The notes beneath the pieces were generated by a model, which did not search any database, was not told the origin of the DNA, and saw only the letters and a list, made by a program, of their open reading frames with translations. DNA of 14,735 bases, taken from positions 1 through 14,735 of the forward strand of contig JAPHTL010000284.1 of the NCBI GenBank assembly GCA_026193355.1. Reading direction: 5' to 3'. The DNA is from Rhodospirillales bacterium. Lineage in GTDB: Bacteria; Pseudomonadota; Alphaproteobacteria; Rhodospirillales; JAPHTL01. A program made the translations under genes and the position numbers. The first letter of the stretch is position 1. Every line of letters begins with the position of its first letter. Of the stretch, positions 7,636 through 14,253 are shown in pieces.

Positions 7636-7784
7636 AGGCTCTACTCCTGAAAATCTGTTGTCGTAACCGCCCGCTGGCGTGATAGCTCGCATCTTCCCGA
7701 AAGATGGTGCATAGCGATACTACGCCTTGCCCGGATAAGGGACAACAAGCGGTCGAATTAGAAGCCGCAAAACGTTGAGCGATC

Positions 7785-7813
7785 TTGCCGCCTGTCGCTA
7801 CTAGGGTTATGTT
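7785..7813 (+). promoter_or_regulatory. Candidate dapA promoter
   Basis: TTGCCG at 7785-7790 and TATGTT at 7808-7813 are separated by 17 bases and each matches four of six consensus positions. Transcription would start near 7820, leaving a leader of about 30 bases that contains the AGGAGG site of dapA. It lies in the divergent spacer shared with the lytic transglycosylase gene. Support is by pattern only. Confidence 0.3.
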
Positions 7814-7850
7814 CGCCTCACTTTTTTCCAGATGCGCTTAGGAGGCCGTC

Positions 7851-8726
7851 ATGTTCAAGGGCTCGATCGTCGCCTTGATTACGCCGTTCAGGAACGGCCG
7901 GGTGGACGAGGACGCTTACAAGTCCTTTATCGAGTGGCAGATCGCCGAGGGAACTGAAGGGCTTGTGCCCGTCGGAACGACCGGTGAATCCCCCACTTTG
8001 AGTCATGAGGAGCACAAGCGCGTCGTCGAAATGTGCGTCGAGGTGGCGAATGGACGTGTTCCCGTTATTGCCGGGGCTGGGTCCAACTCCACGGAAGAAG
8101 CCGTTGAGCTTACCCGCCACGCCAAGCAGGCTGGCGCAGATGCCGCGCTTGTCGTTACGCCTTATTACAACAAGCCGACACAGGCCGGTATGTACGCGCA
8201 TTTCAAGGCCGTCCATGACGCCGCCGACATTCCGATCATCATCTACAACATTCCGCCGCGCAGCGTCATCGACATGTCTGTTGAAACCATGGCGAGGCTT
8301 GCCGAACTGCCCAATATCATTGGCGTCAAGGATGCGACAAGTGACCTGAACCGTCCGATCCTGACGCGCATAGCGGCAGGCAAGGACTTCTGCCAACTGT
8401 CCGGCGAGGACGGCACCGCCATTCCTTTCCTTGCGGCAGGGGGGGTGGGTTGCATTTCCGTTACGGCCAATATTGCGCCGAAGCTTTGTTCGGAAATGCA
8501 TCGCGCCTGGCGTGAACGCGATATCGACAGGGCCATGGACATCCAGGATCGCCTGATGCCGGTTCATTCCGCCATGTTCTGCGAATCCAATCCGGTCCCT
8601 GTTAAGTACGCTGCAAGCTTGCTTGGCAAGTGTGCGTCGGACGTCCGGCTGCCTCTTGTTGAACTGACGGAACCCAGCAAGGAGAAGGTTCGGGCCGCCT
8701 TGACCAAGGCCGGGATCCTCTCCTGA
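7851..8726 (+). CDS. dapA: 4-hydroxy-tetrahydrodipicolinate synthase
   Basis: The 291-residue product is DapA, which condenses pyruvate with aspartate semialdehyde, the first committed step to diaminopimelate and lysine. It therefore feeds both protein and peptidoglycan synthesis in the cytoplasm. All active-site residues are visible: Thr43-Thr44 in VGTTGESPTL, Tyr106 in TPYYNKPT, Tyr132 and Arg137 in YNIPPRS, and the Schiff-base Lys160 in GVKDAT. The length matches the family. AGGAGG lies six bases before the ATG. smpB follows after 31 bases on the same strand with no terminator, so the two are probably co-transcribed. Serine-tRNA or lysine control elements were not seen upstream. Confidence 0.97.
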   Translation: MFKGSIVALITPFRNGRVDEDAYKSFIEWQIAEGTEGLVPVGTTGESPTLSHEEHKRVVEMCVEVANGRVPVIAGAGSNSTEEAVELTRHAKQAGADAALVVTPYYNKPTQAGMYAHFKAVHDAADIPIIIYNIPPRSVIDMSVETMARLAELPNIIGVKDATSDLNRPILTRIAAGKDFCQLSGEDGTAIPFLAAGGVGCISVTANIAPKLCSEMHRAWRERDIDRAMDIQDRLMPVHSAMFCESNPVPVKYAASLLGKCASDVRLPLVELTEPSKEKVRAALTKAGILS

Positions 8727-8757
8727 CACCGAATGCCGGAAAACAGAGGGACACTTG

Positions 8758-9228
8758 ATGGCTGGAAAAGGGGTCCCGGGCCGCATTGCCGCGCAAAATC
8801 GCAAGGCGCGGCACGACTACTTTATCGAAGATACATTTGATGCCGGAATCATCCTGACGGGTTCCGAGGTCAAGTCCTTGCGCGAGGGGCGGGCCAACAT
8901 CAACGATTCCTACGCAGCCGAACGCAACGGTGAGCTTTTTCTCTTTGGTGCGCATATTTCAGAGTACGCGCCGGCAAAACGCGCCAATCACGAACCCCTG
9001 CGGATTAGAAAGCTTCTTCTGCACAAGCGCGAACTGGCCAAGCTTTTCGATTCCGTGAACCGGCAGGGCATGACCCTTATTCCACTGGCCGTTTACTTCA
9101 ATGACCGTGGTTTTGCGAAGGTCCAGCTTGGCCTTGCCAAGGGCAAGCAGAAACAGGACAAGCGCGCGTCGATCAAGGAACGTGAATGGAAACGCGACAA
9201 GGCGCGGGTGATGCGCGCCAAGGGCTAG
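8758..9228 (+). CDS. smpB: SsrA-binding protein
   Basis: The 156-residue product is SmpB, the partner of tmRNA in trans-translation, which frees stalled ribosomes and tags the unfinished peptide. The oligonucleotide-binding barrel begins with NRKARHDYFI, continues with GSEVKSLREGRANI and ISEYAPAKRANHEP, then RKLLLHKRE and the basic C-terminal tail with DKRASIKEREW that enters the ribosomal A site. The ATG at 8758 has GAGGG seven bases upstream; a TTG immediately before it is less likely. The tmRNA gene is not in this window. The stop lies 12 bases from the stop of the facing cyclase gene, and I saw no hairpin terminator between them. Confidence 0.97.
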   Translation: MAGKGVPGRIAAQNRKARHDYFIEDTFDAGIILTGSEVKSLREGRANINDSYAAERNGELFLFGAHISEYAPAKRANHEPLRIRKLLLHKRELAKLFDSVNRQGMTLIPLAVYFNDRGFAKVQLGLAKGKQKQDKRASIKEREWKRDKARVMRAKG

Positions 9229-9240
9229 GGTCGCGGTTGT

Positions 9241-10743
9241 CTATTCCATTGATATATCAAATACTTCGGTAACAGGAAGCATCGAGATATCCCGCATTTT
9301 TCCGTTCTTGGGGTCTGCAACATCCAGCAACCCGCCGATACGGGCAAAGCTGGCGTTTACGAGGACGTCATCGCCCTCAGGCGTCGTCCTGCGGATCCCG
9401 TAATGCAATTTCTCGCGTTCCGTCATCGTCAGGTTGCCGATCAGGTTTTTTGTTACCCAGATCGTCCCTTCGCGCGCAAAATCGCTTAGCCGCGCGGCCT
9501 GATTGACCGTATCCCCAAGTACCGTGAATTCCAGATGGGTGGGGGTCTGATAGGTGCCAAACCATTCACGCCCTTCATCAATGCCGATGTTCAGCTGAAG
9601 ATCATTCAGCCAGTTTTTGCGCTTTTTCCATTCACGGCTGACCGTTCGCATTGCCTCACGCATGTCATGAGCGCAGCACAGGGCGTTGTTGGCGTGATTG
9701 CTGTCAGGTTGCGGCAGAAAGTAATAGAGCATCCCGTCGCCTACGTGTTTGCCGTGGGTGGCGTAATAACGACGCAAGACGGGTTCCATCGCGCCCCATA
9801 TCTGATTGATCAGTTCAAAGTATTCTTCGGGCGGCAGTTCGGCGCATATTTTTACCGAGTCCTGAAGGTCGGCAACGAGAACCGCGACCGGGGTCAGGTA
9901 CGGGCTTCTGTGCCGTAGCAGGTCGCGAATGACAAGATCGCGCCTCGCCAGAAAGTCCATAAGGGTGTCGCCATTGTCCTGTGGCGGCAGATAAGTGAAG
10001 AAAATGCCTTCACGGAAGAAAGAGGCATGAACGCGATAGGGGCGTGGTGCTTCGCCGTTCACCGCAAGATCGACCTCTATTTCCTGGACCGTACCGTCAT
10101 TGGGTAAGGCGCCGACCTTGTGGTACATCTCGGCAAGCAGGTCGGCATCCGCTTGGTCGATCGGTTGTCCGAAAGCAAGAAGCGAAGCACTGGACATGCG
10201 GTTCTTCGCGATGGACATATGAAACATCAGCAGGCGTTCACCCTCGGCGGCCGTCTTGACCATTCCGTTTCCGACCAGCATCGGAAATACGCCCCTCTCG
10301 GTAATATCGTTTGAAAGTTCTGCTTCTACGCCGAAGACATCACGTTGCGCAGCGTCGTTACACCATTCGACCTGAAACTTCGGATTGACGAGATAGGCGG
10401 GGTATTCGATGTGCTCCAGTGTCAGGCGGAGATGTTGACCGTTGTGTTTCTGGATGAGGGAGGAGGGGGGGGCGTTTTTGTTCATTGTCGATGTTGAGCC
10501 CGTCATATCGTCCGACAAGGCTTCGACGATTTGCGCCATGGCCTTGCCCTGGCTTTTCATCTGATCGACTTTTTCGATGATATCGACAGCGCTATCAGGG
10601 AAGTGTCCAACGCGCCTTGCGCGACCCTGACCAGGGGGAGGGGGGAGGATTTCCGGTTTGGGCAATATGCCAAGCGCAATGTAGTTGTTCAGAGTGGCGC
10701 GAGATATGCCTGTTATTTCAATGATCTCTGTGCTCGTAACCAT
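9241..10743 (-). CDS. MerR-like HTH / PAS-like / class III nucleotide cyclase
   Basis: The 500-residue product joins three parts. Residues 1-75 resemble a MerR-type winged helix: VTSTEIIEITGISRATLNNY is the helix-turn-helix, followed by GRARRVGHFPDSAV as wing and an interacting helix. Residues about 105-260 look PAS-like (EYPAYLVNPKFQVEWCNDAA). Residues about 285-450 form a class III cyclase domain. Its metal ligands are Asp292 in VADLQDS and Asp336 in HVGDGM; the substrate-selecting pair is Lys332 and Thr407, which fits ATP over GTP; Asn414 and Arg418 lie in VNQAARL. All catalytic positions are filled. The ATG at 10743 has GGGGAGG nine bases upstream; an upstream TTG lacks one. No membrane segment is seen. 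It may sense a small ligand and link cAMP production to DNA binding, which is inference. Confidence 0.88.
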   Translation of the reverse strand: MVTSTEIIEITGISRATLNNYIALGILPKPEILPPPPGQGRARRVGHFPDSAVDIIEKVDQMKSQGKAMAQIVEALSDDMTGSTSTMNKNAPPSSLIQKHNGQHLRLTLEHIEYPAYLVNPKFQVEWCNDAAQRDVFGVEAELSNDITERGVFPMLVGNGMVKTAAEGERLLMFHMSIAKNRMSSASLLAFGQPIDQADADLLAEMYHKVGALPNDGTVQEIEVDLAVNGEAPRPYRVHASFFREGIFFTYLPPQDNGDTLMDFLARRDLVIRDLLRHRSPYLTPVAVLVADLQDSVKICAELPPEEYFELINQIWGAMEPVLRRYYATHGKHVGDGMLYYFLPQPDSNHANNALCCAHDMREAMRTVSREWKKRKNWLNDLQLNIGIDEGREWFGTYQTPTHLEFTVLGDTVNQAARLSDFAREGTIWVTKNLIGNLTMTEREKLHYGIRRTTPEGDDVLVNASFARIGGLLDVADPKNGKMRDISMLPVTEVFDISME

Positions 10744-10789
10744 CTTTTTTCGCCTCCCCTGCAGCATCTGCGATGCAATGATCAATTAG

Positions 10790-10812
10790 ACTGTATAATT
10801 AAACAGTATAAT
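10790..10812. promoter_or_regulatory. Dyad and twin TATAAT boxes in divergent spacer
   Basis: The spacer between the cyclase gene and the DUF4170 gene is AT-rich. It holds a perfect inverted repeat, ACTGT at 10790-10794 and ACAGT at 10803-10807 with eight bases between. Two TATAAT boxes on the + strand (10794-10799 and 10807-10812) lie 13 bases apart in a GTATAATT direct repeat; on the - strand the same DNA reads TATACT and TATACA. No good -35 box is found for either direction. That would suit an activator-dependent promoter, and the dyad is a natural candidate operator for the adjacent MerR-like protein. Confidence 0.4.
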
Positions 10813-10924
10813 TTGCAACACATACGTTTAGACATGGAAAAGCAAGCCGTCTGGTATCGTTCTCTATGGGAAAACGGGAAGGTATGATCTATAAGGGCGG
10901 GCGTTTGACAGGCGGAGAGAGACT

Positions 10925-11152
10925 ATGAGCAAGCCATTGCTTCACTTGGTCTTTGGCGGTGAGGTCAAGGACCCCAAGGGTTCCGAATTCGTTGATCTTG
11001 ATAGCCTCGATGTTGTCGGGATCTATCCAAGTCATGCAAAAGCCATGGAAGCCTGGCGCGCAGCAAGCCACGCGCGCGTCGATGAGGCGCACGTCAAATA
11101 CGTGATCGTTCATCTTCACAAATTACTGGATCCGGACAAAGGTGAAGGATAA
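10925..11152 (+). CDS. DUF4170 family protein
   Basis: The 75-residue product matches the alphaproteobacterial DUF4170 family, of unknown function. Conserved-looking segments are LHLVFGGEVKDP at the N-terminus, LDVVGIYPSHAKAMEAWR in the middle and YVIVHLHKLLDPD at the end. No signal peptide or membrane helix is seen, so it is a small soluble cytoplasmic protein. GGAGAGAG lies a few bases before the ATG. It is divergent from the cyclase gene and convergent with the DUF4169 gene. No function should be assigned from sequence. Confidence 0.85.
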   Translation: MSKPLLHLVFGGEVKDPKGSEFVDLDSLDVVGIYPSHAKAMEAWRAASHARVDEAHVKYVIVHLHKLLDPDKGEG

Positions 11153-11155
11153 GTC

Positions 11156-11177
11156 CCGCGTCAAATAGCGCGGTTTA
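11156..11177. terminator. Short hairpin between convergent genes
   Basis: CCGCG at 11156-11160 and CGCGG at 11169-11173 form a five-pair GC stem, extendable by one T-G pair, around an eight-base loop, followed by TTTATT. It sits in the 22-base gap between the DUF4170 and DUF4169 stops; the TAA of DUF4169 lies inside the T-rich tail. It may end the rightward transcript. The stem is short, so it is probably weak. Confidence 0.45.
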
Positions 11178-11351
11178 TTCTTCCAGACCCTTCCCGTCTA
11201 GCAGTCTTTCCTTGCGGTCATTTTCAGCGCTCTCACGGCGCCTTTCCGCCTTGGTGCGCCCGAACTTTACCCGGTTGACGGCCGCAGTTTCTTCCTTGTT
11301 TCTGCGGTCCCGTTCTTTCCGGACCTTACCCAGGTTGACGATCTTGGTCAT
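11175..11351 (-). CDS. DUF4169 family small basic protein
   Basis: This 58-residue gene is short and easily missed. The product begins MTKIVNLGKVRKERDRR and carries VNRVKFGRTKAERRRE, the hallmark NRxxFGRTKAE segment of DUF4169, an alphaproteobacterial family of unknown function. Nineteen residues are Lys or Arg and most of the rest are charged or small, so it is probably one long helix and could bind nucleic acid or ribosomes, which is inference. Its ATG overlaps the thrH stop in an ATGA junction, which points to translational coupling. It ends at TAA 11175-11177 beside a hairpin. Confidence 0.85.
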   Translation of the reverse strand: MTKIVNLGKVRKERDRRNKEETAAVNRVKFGRTKAERRRESAENDRKERLLDGKGLEE

Positions 11352-11962
11352 TTCCCGAACCGCGGGCTGGCCTTTTCAATCTGCGCCATCAGTTCTTCGT
11401 ATCGCTCAACAGCCGGGAACTGGGGGAATTCCTCGATAACGTTTGCAGGCGCCTTGAACAGGATGCCCTGATCGGCCTCTTTCAGCATGCTCGTATCGTT
11501 ATAGGAATCGCCGGCGGCGATGACGTGGAACTTGAGCTCGTGAAACGCCTTGACGGCTTCACGCTTATGGTCGGGCATCCGCAGCCGATAGTTGGCGATC
11601 CGTCCGTCATTATCGACTTCTAGCCTGTGGCAAAAAAGGGTTGGCCAGTCGAGTTGACGCATCATCGGTTCGGCGAACTCATAAAACGTGTCGGAAAGGA
11701 TCACGACCTGAAAGCGTTCGCGGAGACTGTTGACGAAGTTTCTTGCCCCTTCGAGTGGCCCCATATCGTTGATAACGGCCTGAATGTCATTCAGGGTCAG
11801 CTTGCTCCTGTCGAGGATTTCCAGACGCTGCCGCATAAGCACGTCGTAATCTGGCTCGTCCCGTGTCGTCCTGCGAAGTTCCGCAATACCGGTTCGTTCC
11901 GCGAAATTGATCCAGATTTCCGGAATCAGGACGCCTTCGAGGTCTAGACAAACGATTTCCAC
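11348..11962 (-). CDS. thrH: Phosphoserine phosphatase / homoserine phosphotransferase
   Basis: The 204-residue product closely resembles Pseudomonas ThrH, a HAD enzyme that removes phosphate from phosphoserine and can pass it to homoserine, linking serine and threonine synthesis. HAD motifs are complete: Asp7 and Glu9 in CLDLEGVLIPEIW (the ThrH-type DxE), Ser90-Asp91 in VILSDTFYEF, Lys133 and GDSYNDT with Asp152 and Asp156. FPQFPAVERYEEL near the C-terminus is also typical. The start is GTG at 11962 with GGAG about nine bases upstream. It lies 93 bases after the uracil-DNA glycosylase gene and is coupled to the DUF4169 gene by a four-base overlap. No serB, thrB or thrC lies in the window. 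Confidence 0.93.
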   Translation of the reverse strand: MEIVCLDLEGVLIPEIWINFAERTGIAELRRTTRDEPDYDVLMRQRLEILDRSKLTLNDIQAVINDMGPLEGARNFVNSLRERFQVVILSDTFYEFAEPMMRQLDWPTLFCHRLEVDNDGRIANYRLRMPDHKREAVKAFHELKFHVIAAGDSYNDTSMLKEADQGILFKAPANVIEEFPQFPAVERYEELMAQIEKASPRFGK

Positions 11963-12055
11963 GGTAATTACTCCAAAAGGCAGCGGGTAAAATGGATATA
12001 CCAGATTTGCCGCGGCCTGAAAGCTGTTTCAGTGCGTGATTTCTTTAATCGATTG

Positions 12056-12709
12056 TCATTTGGGCGGAGATGACACGTAATGCCTTGCCGCACGAACCAC
12101 GGCGTCGAACATTTCGGGGGTCAGGCGTCCCGTATTGGTGTTGTAACGGGAGCAATGATAGCTGTCATAAAGGCGGATGTTTTCATTCAGCGTATGCATG
12201 CCACCATGGTTGAAGGGGAACGCGCTTTTCTTAAAACCGAAAGACGAAACAATCGCGCCATGGGCAATGGTTCCAAGCGCTATGATCACGCGCAGGCCGG
12301 GCATGGCCGCTATTTCATCGCGAAGAAATCGGTTGCAGGCTTTTATTTCCGCCGTTGTCGGGCGGTTTTCCGGTGGAACGCAGCGAACGGCGTTGGTTAT
12401 CCGGCAATCAAGCAGCTCAAGCCCGTCGTTGGGTGTCGCGCCGTATTTTCCCTTGGCGAAACCATTCTTTAGCAGCGTGGGATAGAGAAGATCACCGGCA
12501 AAATCGCCCGTAAACGGTCGTCCGGTACGGTTTGCGCCCTGTTTTCCCGGCGCAAGGCCGCAAATCAGCACTGACGCGTCCAGCGATCCAAACGCAGGCA
12601 CGGGGGCATTGTGCCAGTCGGGGAAGGCTTTGCTGTTTTCGGCCCTGAATTCCACCAGGCGTGAGCAATCGGGACAGTTCTTTCCCGGCGACACCGGTTC
12701 GTGCGGCAT
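12056..12709 (-). CDS. Uracil-DNA glycosylase, family 5-like (iron-sulfur)
   Basis: The 217-residue product is an iron-sulfur uracil-DNA glycosylase, most like family 5 (UDGb). Such enzymes excise uracil, and in this family also other deaminated bases, to start base-excision repair. The uracil-binding loop GLAPGKQGANRTGRPFTGD (residues 51-69) lacks the Asp/Asn of classical UDG motif A, as in UDGb. Cluster ligands are apparent as Cys12-x2-Cys15 and Cys110-x14-Cys125. The C-terminal motif reads YHCSRYNTNTGRLT, with Cys where many UDGs have Pro. The gene starts with ATG 11 bases after the NYN-protein stop, so the two are probably co-transcribed. The family level is firm; the exact substrate range is not readable. 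Confidence 0.9.
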   Translation of the reverse strand: MPHEPVSPGKNCPDCSRLVEFRAENSKAFPDWHNAPVPAFGSLDASVLICGLAPGKQGANRTGRPFTGDFAGDLLYPTLLKNGFAKGKYGATPNDGLELLDCRITNAVRCVPPENRPTTAEIKACNRFLRDEIAAMPGLRVIIALGTIAHGAIVSSFGFKKSAFPFNHGGMHTLNENIRLYDSYHCSRYNTNTGRLTPEMFDAVVRAARHYVSSPPK

Positions 12710-12720
12710 GGCTGGGTATC

Positions 12721-13374
12721 CTATATGTGCGGCGCGGTCCTGAGGTATGCCTCCGGATCATCGGCGCCGATTGGCTCATCCGCCGTGGTATCGGTTTCCG
12801 GCTTGTTGGCGGGCTCCTTCGGCAAATCTGGCCTGCTGTTGCCTTGTGCTCGCGCGATTGCAGGCTGAAGGTCCGTCAGTTCCAGAAAATAGTCCGCCTG
12901 GCGACGCAATTCGTCGGCGACCATCGGGGGCTGCGACTTGACGGTGCTGACGACGCTTACGCGGACTCCCTTTCGCTGCACGGCCTCGACAAGGCGGCGG
13001 AAGTCGCCATCCCCGGAAAACAGGACGATATGATCGAGGTGCGTCGCCATCTCCATGACATCGATGGCAAGCTCGATGTCCATATTGCCCTTGATCTTCC
13101 TGCGTCCGGTGGCGTCCGTGAACTCTTTGGTCGGTTTGGTGACCATGGTATACCCGTTGTAATCCAGCCAATCGACCAGCGGACGAATGGGGGAGTATTC
13201 CTGATCTTCGATCAGCGCCGTGTAATAGAACGCGCGAACAAGCCGACCCTTTTCCGCAAAAACGTCGAGTAACTTCTTGTAATCTATATCAAAGCCAAGG
13301 GATTTCGCCGCCGCGTACAGGTTGGACCCATCAATGAACAGGGCAACACGCTCCTGAGGATAAAAATGCTCCAT
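12721..13374 (-). CDS. NYN (LabA-like PIN) domain protein
   Basis: The 217-residue product has an N-terminal NYN domain of the LabA/DUF88 type, a PIN-like fold associated with metal-dependent RNA cleavage. The acidic site is present: Asp15 in LFIDGSNLY, Asp99 in KGNMDIELAID, and Asp122 and Asp124 in FSGDGDF. The C-terminal 45 residues are rich in Pro, Asp, Glu and Thr and are probably disordered. The ATG has AAGGAA about seven to nine bases upstream. It is first in the minus-strand run through the glycosylase, thrH and DUF4169, and is divergent from folK. RNA is the likely substrate by family, but no target is known. Confidence 0.9.
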   Translation of the reverse strand: MEHFYPQERVALFIDGSNLYAAAKSLGFDIDYKKLLDVFAEKGRLVRAFYYTALIEDQEYSPIRPLVDWLDYNGYTMVTKPTKEFTDATGRRKIKGNMDIELAIDVMEMATHLDHIVLFSGDGDFRRLVEAVQRKGVRVSVVSTVKSQPPMVADELRRQADYFLELTDLQPAIARAQGNSRPDLPKEPANKPETDTTADEPIGADDPEAYLRTAPHI

Positions 13375-13532
13375 CTCAAATTTCCTTCAATGAATAATTT
13401 TTTTCGAAATATGTGTTCGTACTATGACCTTGAATTAAACGGCCAAACAATCGGGCGCACAAGGCGTTACATTAACTATGTCCGACGCATTGACTGTGCA
13501 AGGAGCAACCATTTGTTGACGGATGAAGCGTT

Positions 13533-14054
13533 TTGATTTTGCTTGGTATCGGGGCCAATCTGCCGACGGAAAAATACGGTGATGCGCTGTCCGGGTGTAT
13601 GGCCGCATTGCGAATGCTTGAGGCGTCGGGTGTTCAGGTGTTGGCGTCATCACGCTGGTACCGCAGCGCCCCCGTTCCCGTATCCGACCAGCCGTGGTTC
13701 GTTAACGGGGTGGTGTCCGTCAGAACCGATTTCCTGCCAGAAACGCTTTTGACCATCCTGCATTCGGTTGAAAACAATTTCGGCAGGATGCGCGGGGCCC
13801 CCAACGCCGCGCGGGTCATGGATATTGATATCCTTGCTTACGGTGACATGGTCGCGGGTTGGGAGGCAGGATCGACGTGGGCGGGGGACATCATCATTCC
13901 GCACCCCCGTATGCATGAACGTGGTTTCGTCCTCTATCCGCTCGCCGAGATCGCCCCGGATTGGCGACATCCCGTGCTTGACCGTACGGCCGAAGAACTG
14001 ATTCGCGACCTTCCTGGGGGGCAGATGGTCGAAATCATCGTTTCCGCCCCGTGA
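13533..14054 (+). CDS. folK: 2-amino-4-hydroxy-6-hydroxymethyldihydropteridine diphosphokinase
   Basis: The 173-residue product is HPPK, which transfers pyrophosphate from ATP to hydroxymethyl-dihydropterin ahead of dihydropteroate synthase in folate synthesis. The N-terminus LLGIGANLP, RWYRSAPV, PWFVNGVV, the signature NAARVMDIDIL with magnesium ligands Asp97 and Asp99, and HPRMHERGFVLYPL all fit. An in-frame TGA lies nine bases before the TTG at 13533, and no ATG or GTG comes before the conserved N-terminus, so a TTG start (13533 or 13539) is forced. A better AAGGAG lies at 13500-13505, too far for direct use. rpoZ follows about 200 bases later. Confidence 0.93.
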   Translation: MILLGIGANLPTEKYGDALSGCMAALRMLEASGVQVLASSRWYRSAPVPVSDQPWFVNGVVSVRTDFLPETLLTILHSVENNFGRMRGAPNAARVMDIDILAYGDMVAGWEAGSTWAGDIIIPHPRMHERGFVLYPLAEIAPDWRHPVLDRTAEELIRDLPGGQMVEIIVSAP

Positions 14055-14253
14055 TCGCGTGACGCTGGACACTGGCATTCTTTTGTTTTTCAATTATATA
14101 GTCATAGTGAGGACGCAATAATTTCGCCCTGCACACGCGTGAAGCGGCATTGTTTTCGCTTTATTGTGCGAAGTGTTCAAGGTGGGCCTTGCGTTTGCCG
14201 TGCGGGTGTATATATTTCCGCGCTCTTCCAAAGCCTTCAGGAGACCGAGATAA
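14055..14253. other. Spacer between folK and rpoZ with inverted repeats
   Basis: No gene is seen. CAATAA at 14116-14121 pairs with TTATTG at 14161-14166, and inside it AAGCG at 14142-14146 pairs with CGCTT at 14157-14161, so a nested hairpin is possible though the arms share one base. A T-rich run lies at 14087-14099 without an upstream hairpin, so it is not a convincing folK terminator. Confidence 0.35.
14188..14216 (+). promoter_or_regulatory. Candidate rpoZ promoter
   Basis: CTTGCG at 14188-14193 and TATATT at 14211-14216 are 17 bases apart, resembling alphaproteobacterial housekeeping promoters (CTTGAC with TATA-rich -10). Transcription would begin near 14223, about 30 bases before the rpoZ ATG. 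Support is by pattern only. Confidence 0.4.

Noticed and set aside
7818..8804. Long open frame on the minus strand opposite dapA
   Set aside because: It is fully antisense to a clear dapA and part of smpB, shows no recognisable family or domain, and is explained by codon bias of the real gene.
10459..10648. G-rich runs as possible quadruplex or repeat elements
   Set aside because: They encode Pro-rich stretches of the cyclase linker and HTH wing on the other strand, so coding explains them.
10834..10887. Seventeen-codon frame MEKQAVWYRSLWENGKV in the cyclase-DUF4170 spacer
   Set aside because: No ribosome-binding site precedes it and nothing about it resembles an attenuation leader peptide; chance is enough.
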